From Diphasiastrum complanatum (lineage: Eukaryota; Streptophyta; Lycopodiopsida; Lycopodiales; Lycopodiaceae), in NCBI GenBank assembly GCA_029204225.1, contig CM055106.1:19168149-19232148 (forward strand): a stretch of DNA of 64,000 nucleotides, written 5' to 3'. Under the pieces are notes generated by a model. It saw nothing but the letters and a program-made list of their open reading frames with translations. It did not search any database and was not told the DNA's origin. Positions 57,561 through 64,000 of this stretch are shown here, one piece after another. The translations under genes were made by a program, and so were the position numbers. Each line of letters begins with the position of its first letter. Within the stretch, counting starts at the first letter, position 1.

Positions 57561-58167
57561 GATGACAGGCCAAGAACAAGTGAGTCAATGCAGCTTAGGA
57601 GATGAACTTGGCCTTGATGAGCTTAGTCTTGAATCATATGCTTAATTACAATGTCAAGAAATTGTCATTGTTTATTCTATAGTCATGGCAAATAATTGCA
57701 AAATGATAAAAATACAAGTAACAAATAACTAATTCGCATGCCCATTTGGGTATGGACAATTGCTACGATCAAATGTGGTTGGTAGTCACTCATGCAAGCA
57801 TGTATGAAGAAAGCAATCACTCTTCTAAAGTTGAAATAAATATCATTCCAAACTTTCTCATTTCTAGCACTTATCATTGCCCTTCCACTTGATTTTATAC
57901 ATGATATGTAGCATCAAAACATGTCAACTTGTGCCCATAAATACAAGTGGACTGTATATTTGAGATACACTTAGCTAATCAATGGACAATCTTCAAAACT
58001 TTTTCTTTCTATGACTCCTAGAGAGAAGATAAATTAACTACTTCCCACTTTGATGTTGGATCATTAAGAAGTTCAAAACTAGAGAGAAAAAAAAACAGAT
58101 CAGGACATGCAGGTTCTGAAAAAAAAAAACAGATCAGGACATGCAGTAGGGATGCAGTTGCTTGCTT
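57561..58167. other. Intergenic, 3' flank of the receptor-kinase gene
   Basis: Nothing coding is recognised. A 30-bp segment (AAAACAGATCAGGACATGCAG) is repeated in tandem at 58,091-58,147, just beyond the stop codon of the kinase gene. Confidence 0.45.
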
Positions 58168-61100
58168 TCACTCCAACTCATGATCAGCGGCAAGATCCCA
58201 AACGGATGGGGTTGGCTGCACATCAGTAGAGTCGACCGTTGGTGGCAGCCACTCCACCACCTCCTGCATGGTGGGGCGTAGCTTCGGGTCTTCGTCTGCA
58301 CACAGCAGCGCCACTCTTAGCACACGCTCAATCTGTTGCAGTTCCTTCTTCTCCAAACCCACCTCCTGCAATCCCTTTCTCTGCCAACCCACCTCCAGCA
58401 TTCCATTCTCCACGCAGCCTCGAGCCCACATCAACATGCTTTGCCCTTCTGGGAAATCTTCCCCTGTCGGTCTCCTTCCGCTAGCGATCTCCATCAGCAG
58501 AATTCCGTAGCTGTATACATCGCACTTCCTCGAGATTTGGCCGGTAGTCGTATATTCTGCACAACAAGTTAAGCATTAACCCAAGGTTAGCAGCTGATCT
58601 GCAAATGCTTCCAGCTGTAAGATTACATAATATAGACGTTCAAAAATCTACTGAAATAAGCTGTTGCGTTACCCGGAGCCATGTAGCCGAGTGTCCCTCG
58701 CATGACTTGAGTGGTGGACATCGTCCTCGCCTGCATCAGCAGCCTCGCCAGCCCGAAGTCGGCGATGTGAGCCACCATGTCTGGATCCAGAAGTATATTG
58801 CTGGGTTTTATGTCGCAATGGACGATAATTTTTGAGCATTCATGATGGAGGTAAGCCAATCCATGTGCGATATCTCTTGCGATTCCAAGCCTAGTGGTCC
58901 AGCTCAGCTGGGGGATCCCTGCTGCTGGATGAAGATGCTCATCTAGGCTTCCTTTCGACAGATACTCGAGGAACAGAATGTCGTGCTTCTGATCGTAGAA
59001 GTAGCCCAGAATTCTGACCAGATTTCTGTGCTTGACCATTGCCAGGGATTGCAGCTCAGCTGTGGCAGATCGAACATTCGGATTTTCGGGCAGCGTAAGT
59101 TTTTTGAAAGCTAGAATTTGACCATCGGATAGAATTCCCTTGAAGACCAAGCCTGTGCCTCCCTTACCAATGATGTTTTCCTCGCTGAAGTTGTCAGTTG
59201 CCTTCCGAATGTCTTCAAGCGTTAGTCTCATGAAAGGGCTAGGAGTCACCAGCCATATATCTCGTGCAACGGGATTATAGCGTTTGAAGTACCAGAAGCA
59301 TCCGAAGCCAAGAAAAAGGACGACTATGAAGGCTGCTACTGAAAATCCTATCACGACTCCTTTTGATATATGGTGGGAAACTTTTCGACATGGTTTCTGA
59401 AGAAGTTGGCCACAGAGTCGGGGATTTCCCATGAACGATGTGGCGGTCAAGTTGCCAAAGGAGCCTTGCGTAGGTATAGCGCCGTCTAGCTGGTTGTATG
59501 AGAAGTTTACCTTTGATAGTCCTGATATGTTCTCCAAGGAGACGGGAATTGAATTGTTCAACCTGTTGAAAGAAAGATCTAAAAGTTGTAGGTTCGTGAG
59601 ATCTCCCAACTCTGACGGCACCTCCCCGGAGATGGAATTGTGTGACAAATTCAGAGCTATCAAACTTTTGAGTGACTTTCCGAGAGAACCGGGAATAATC
59701 CCGGTTAAATTATTAGTGGAAAGATTCATAGACAGCAAAGCGACGCAGTTTGAAAGAACGCTGGGTATTTCACCCGAAAGGTAATTATTAGATAGGTCTA
59801 AAATTTCTAGCTGGCTCATTACTCTAAGTGAAGGAGGTATAGAACCAGATAAACGGTTGAAGGAGACGTCAAAATACAACATGTTGGGAAAGCTTGCTGC
59901 AAGGATCGGGCCCTCGAGAAAGTTGTTGTTCAAAGAGATGTTTGTAAACCTTGTGCAGTTGGAAAGCGAGGGCGGTATGGGTCCCGTCAGTAGGTTGTTA
60001 TCCAGTATTAAATGCTCCAATTTAACCAATTGATTAAATGAAGAAGGAATCGATCCCTGAAGCAGATTCTGGTACGCAGAAAACACGATGATCTTAGTCC
60101 AGTTACCTAGCTCGTAAGGAATATCCCCGGTGAAGTGATTGAATTCCATGTTTACACCTAAAACTAAAGCTAGACTACCCAATTCAGGAGGAAGAACGCC
60201 TGTAAGCTGATTGTTGTTAACAAGCAATCGATTTAACATTGTTTCATTTCCAATTTGTGCCGGAATGCTTCCACTCAGATCATTGTATTGCAGATCTAAA
60301 TAAGTGATATTGTGCGCTTGGAACAGTGTTGCAGGTATGTTGCCAGAAATCTTATTGAAACCCAAGACTAGCTGTGATAGTCCAGAACAGTTCCCCAAAG
60401 ATGGAGGTATAGACCCAACGAATTGATTTTTTATTAAGCTAAGAATAGTAAGCTTGGGGAGAGCTGAACCTAATTCGGGAGACAGGTAGTCTGAGAATAA
60501 ATTACCCCATAAATCAATGATAGACAAGTCGCTGCAGTTCATCAACAGAGTCAAAATCTTGCCGGTGAAGTGATTGCCTCCAAGTTCGATGTACTGAAGG
60601 TTGGAAAGATATCCAAATTCTAGAGGCACTTCTCCACTACAGTTGTTATTTCCCAGAGACAGGAAAAGCAGGTTTTTCTTCAATCCTATTCCCCACGAGG
60701 CAGGTATGGTTCCTGAGATGGTGTTGTTGTACAGATTCAGGTGCTGCAGTCGTGAACAATTGGCCAAAGATGCAGGTAACACTCCGTGAAACTGGTTTGC
60801 TGACAGGTCGACGTACACCAAACGAGTAAGGTTCCCAAGATCTGAAGGAAGAGATCCATTGAGGTAGTTGTCATTAAGATCGAGGATCTGCAGGGAGGAG
60901 CACTGAGCGAGCTCCACTGGTATTTTTCCACCGAAAGAGTTGAAAGAGAGGGTCAGATTGGATAAGCGGGGGAGTATTAGAGGAGGGATGGTGCCAACCA
61001 AGAAGTTGTGAGACAGCGAAAGGGTCTTGAGCCTAGTGAGATTAGTGAAGGATAGAGGCAAGCTGCCCACCAGAAAGTTTCGCGCGAGGGAGAGGTAAGA

Positions 61101-61487
61101 GAGGGAGGTGCAGAAGCCAAGCTCAGAAGGAATGGAGCCTGAGAAATTGTTGGATGAGAGGTCAAGATAGGAAAGATGGGGCAATTGGGCAAGCATGGGA
61201 GTGATGGAGCCACTCAGGAGCTTGGAGGGAAGCGAGATGGCAGTGAGACGGCTGGAATTGGGGTGGCAGACGATGCCAGCCCATGAACAGAAACCGGAGG
61301 AAGTCATGGTGCTGGAGTTATCAGCCCAGGAAGCGAGAGCATGGAGGGGATCGCTAGTGATGGCATGCTTGAAGGCAATGAGCACGTCCACAGTAGAAAA
61401 TGTAGATGCGAAGGAAGGCGATGGTGAGGTCGAGGTATCGACAGAGGCAAGGAGTATGAAGATCGGCATCGCTAGACCGAACGCCAT
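58168..61487 (-). CDS. Leucine-rich-repeat receptor-like kinase, non-RD type, two exons
   Basis: Exons 61,487-58,673 and 58,556-58,168 (donor G|GTAACG, acceptor TGCAG) join to restore the MAPE motif, giving 1,067 aa. A hydrophobic signal peptide (AMPIFILLASVDTS) is followed by an LRRNT domain (DVLIAFKHAITSDPLHALAS; SGFCSWAGIVC) and more than 20 extracellular LRRs of the plant LxxLxLxxNxLSGxIP type with many Asn glycosylation sites. The transmembrane helix is GVVIGFSVAAFIVVLFLGFG. The cytosolic kinase has the glycine loop GKGGTGLVFKG, FKKL (ATP-binding Lys), VHCDIKPSNILLD, DFGLARLL and GTLGYMAPEY. HCD in place of HRD makes it a non-RD kinase, a class that includes FLS2 and other immune receptors. 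The intron at the MAPE codon is typical of the FLS2/class XII-like group. The ligand is unknown. The gene is uninterrupted and probably active. Confidence 0.93.
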
Positions 61488-62690
61488 TTATTGAAACAAA
61501 CGGCTGAGATTGCAATGCCAAGCAAACAGACTACCAAGTTCCAAATTAACAATGAATCGCATAAGAAAAAGGGTAGTGTACGTTGTATTGATCGCTCTGA
61601 TGACTATCAAAAAAGGATTGCCAAAACTTAAGCTACAACAGTCTGATGAGGATTACAAACCATTGCCAAAACTGAAGCTACAACACTTTGATGAGTATGA
61701 CAAAGCCACTCTGATGAGTATGACAAAGCATTGCCAAACCTGAAGCAACAACTCTGTGGATTTAGAAACAACAAGACATGGTAGAAATATATAGAGCTGA
61801 AATGCAAAATGATCAACTAAGCTAATCTACATGCATATGACGCTAATAATTGGTGATCTGCTAATTTGTACACTTAACTAATCGCTACATAAAATTCAAA
61901 GAAGTACGGGAATGAGTGTAACACAGTGAGTATAAACCAAGTAGTTTCCATACTTAGGGTCTTTAACAGTCACCTAGAATGGCATACATTTATGAAGAGA
62001 CACCTTAGCTTTCGAGCATATGTGATGCTTGCAAATTCTGAAAACTGCTCGGAAAATTCTTACCTGGATGATTGTAGCAGTGGTATCTTGTGAGGGTGCC
62101 ATGTTTTACTCCCCTCGAGTGCTCTTTGCCTTCCTTAGTATTAAGCCGTTTATAACGTTATTGTCAGCCCTTTTAAAAAAAAAAGAATCGAAAGTAAATA
62201 CTTTATGGAGAGCCTACCATTCATTGCTTATACAAATATGAAGCGAATGGTTTAATGTGCACACCTGTGCAGACTCTTATAGCTTTATGGTTCGGAGTCA
62301 AACCTAACCAAAAATGAAGCTAGTAGTAATATTTGATGCTACAGAGAGCACAAGTTCCATTTGTTAGTGCTAATATACAGTAGTATTCCCTTTGCAAGAG
62401 CAGTCACTCGCAAGTATGATAACGAAACTGGTTAAAACATGAGGTATAGTAATCATAAACCGAATGTTCCAACAACTGAGTTGTATGTTCTGATAAAAGT
62501 ATGAGACCATCATAGCATTGTTTCTGGATTACGTACAAAACCCTTATTTACTCAAGGAACAATCACATATTCATGCTGTCCATTGAAGGATAGTAACGTA
62601 TAATGTAAACTATAGTTATCACACCAAGATATCATCCATTCATATTCATGATAAGGAGCTTGAAACCAAACAACCATTCATGAGTTAAGA
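61488..62690. promoter_or_regulatory. Upstream region of the receptor-kinase gene
   Basis: Should contain the promoter and 5' untranslated region (minus strand). No TATA box is chosen with confidence. The first part contains a short coding-like minisatellite at 61,617-61,755. Confidence 0.35.
61617..61755 (+). repeat. Minisatellite, about 45-bp unit
   Basis: Units of the form ATTGCCAAAACTKAAGCTACAACA...GATGAGKATKACAAA are repeated about three times with truncated copies (TCTGATGAGTATGACAAAGC). Confidence 0.65.
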
Positions 62691-62696
62691 AGTGCT

Positions 62697-63020
62697 TCAT
62701 CGCTGGACATTATGAAGCTTCTGTCTCAGCTTATTTCATGTGATGTAAAACTATCATTAACATGCCTTCTGAAGTATGTGGAAGGTAATATTGGATCATC
62801 GTTGGTCGATCGCTGGACAGCCTACCATATATATCAACATTCTGATTCTTTTGATAATGATAGATCGATGCAGGTCCATCGCTGGACAACAACAAGTCTA
62901 CCTTCAACAAGTACTCCAGAAGTGAGTATGCTTCATTGCTGGACAACGGAAGGTCTATGAAGTATTTATCAAGCCAAACATAAGTTGTATGAATCCATAT
63001 TGATCCATCGCTGGACAGCA
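62697..63020 (+). repeat. Five copies of the motif YATCGCTGGACA
   Basis: Copies lie at about 62,698, 62,802, 62,878, 62,934 (CATTGCTGGACA) and 63,006, at spacings of 104, 76, 56 and 72 bp. The minus-strand frame across them gives a repeated SSDG peptide but no recognisable domain. Confidence 0.6.
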
Positions 63021-63393
63021 GGTTCATACATTCCCATTCAACATTTAGAACAGTTGATGATCATCATACATATTCATGAGATGAATGCACACATATAAAA
63101 CAAGCAGAACCACATACCGTATAGTTAACACAGATCATCTCAAGCCAGGGAGGGTGCCATCTCTTCCAACCTTCTTCTCACTGTATAGTAGAAGAAACTC
63201 CTTTGAAAACAGGCTATATATAGCGGTTTCATAGGAAGTATCGTGGAAGCTCCCTTCCAGCCAAAAAAGGTGGGAAAATATTTTTGAAAAGTATGAAGAA
63301 AAGTTGGGTTTGTAAAAAGTTTTAGGACCCTCAAATCACATATGTTTGTTTTTAGCATGATCAAGGGTGGTGGTCTCTGATAAAGAAGAGTCC

Positions 63394-63395
<2 letters not shown>
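63021..63395. other. No recognisable gene
   Basis: Unassigned sequence up to the microsatellite; a minus-strand frame at 63,140-63,364 has no homology I recognise. Confidence 0.35.

Positions 63396-63482
<87 letters not shown>
63396..63482 (+). repeat. (GA)n microsatellite, about 43 units
   Basis: An uninterrupted GA run of about 87 bp. Confidence 0.97.
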
Positions 63483-63485
<3 letters not shown>

Positions 63486-64000
63486 CTACAAACTTACCAT
63501 CTTATATGTATTTAAACCCAATGCTCCATCAAGATCGATCTCACTTTTAGTAATTTACAGAGTAACATTGAAAAATAAATTTTAAAATATTCAAAAATAT
63601 TTCAATTAGCAAGTAATATTTAAAAATGTAAATGAACTTAAAAACTTCATGTCAGAAACATTTGATATTCATATATCAAAAATAGTCTAATGAGTACACT
63701 ATTCCCAAAAGTCGTCAAGGTCATTGACATCTTTGGGCTTTTATGGAGTTCCTTAGTAGAAACAATGGCAATGAGGGGACTGTGCCCTCGTGGCATGCCA
63801 TGATCTCGCAGTACTGCTTTGTCAGTTACGGACCATGATTGTTGCAGTGTCAACACTCTAGAGTCTATCTCAACACCTCAGTCCTCAATGCTCATCCTCC
63901 ACTCACAAGACCTCATCGTCCACTCTCAACTCCCATGAAGATGAGTACCATCATCAGACCTTGGTCATATCTGCCCCCATGTCCTATCTCGGAAAATATA
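63483..64000. other. Unassigned right edge
   Basis: AT-rich, then a CT-rich stretch (63,850-63,960: TCAACACCTCAGTCCTCAAT and similar). No gene is recognisable; it may belong to a feature beyond the window. Confidence 0.35.

Noticed and set aside
58605-61494. Several plus-strand open frames opposite the receptor kinase
   Set aside because: They are antisense shadows of the LRR repeats and kinase and have no own signals.
63396-63482. Poly-(Arg-Glu) protein from the GA repeat
   Set aside because: Any pure GA run gives such a frame; there is no supporting gene structure.

Overview
The window is nuclear DNA of a land plant. Genes have GT-AG introns. There is a plant-type non-RD leucine-rich-repeat receptor kinase, a calmodulin-like protein, and a six-exon gene for a TVP15/COPI-associated Golgi membrane protein. 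The rest is a dense pile of decayed Copia and Gypsy retrotransposons with (GA)n, (CA)n and other simple repeats. The low gene density, and relatives that I associate with ferns, lycophytes and bryophytes, suggest a repeat-rich non-flowering plant. The exact lineage cannot be fixed from sequence alone.

Three host genes look intact: a calmodulin-like EF-hand protein (minus, 9,091-9,732), the TVP15-like protein (plus, 27,697-32,049, six exons, 197 aa) and an LRR receptor kinase (minus, 58,168-61,487, two exons, 1,067 aa). Their splice sites and frames join without conflict.

Layout: 1-3,300 holds a retroelement zinc-knuckle fragment and a broken multi-exon transposase-like gene of unrecognised family. 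3,700-8,230 is a minus-strand Copia element interrupted in its reverse transcriptase by a 680-bp composite LTR insertion. 9,091-10,900 is the CML gene and its upstream region. 10,900-14,250 is AT-rich with no recognisable gene. 14,270-22,330 is a pile of Copia fragments and LTRs with a palindrome-rich inverted-repeat element at 16,030-16,846. 22,930-24,430 is Gypsy plus a solo-LTR fragment. 27,060-32,050 is the TVP15-like gene with a duplicated G-box promoter. 32,680-35,450 is Gypsy with an internal 0.5-kb tandem duplication. 37,812-43,450 is Copia with a CACTA DUF4216 remnant between two elements. 44,070-48,700 is Gypsy with an inverted RNase H copy and a separate LTR. 48,700-49,745 and 57,055-57,560 are Copia integrase fragments. 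The interval between those last two holds the most unusual module in the window. 58,168-61,487 is the receptor kinase, and the remainder is intergenic and repetitive.

The standout is 50,084-56,269. Two multi-exon genes are divergently arranged. The minus-strand one resembles the DUF7869 transposase-like family (GMDQ, QLDNTARENKN and VGHTHDQIDQMFS motifs). The plus-strand one carries a ParB/sulfiredoxin-like motif (GGIHRLQARKQL). Between them lies an array of 17-bp palindromes, consensus CCTATGCTNAGCATAGG, mostly about 41 bp apart (about four helical turns), next to a degenerate TTAGGG tract and a short GC-rich island. Both genes now carry frameshifts or stops, so this copy looks dead, but the architecture suggests an undescribed two-gene mobile element with its own iteron-like binding sites.
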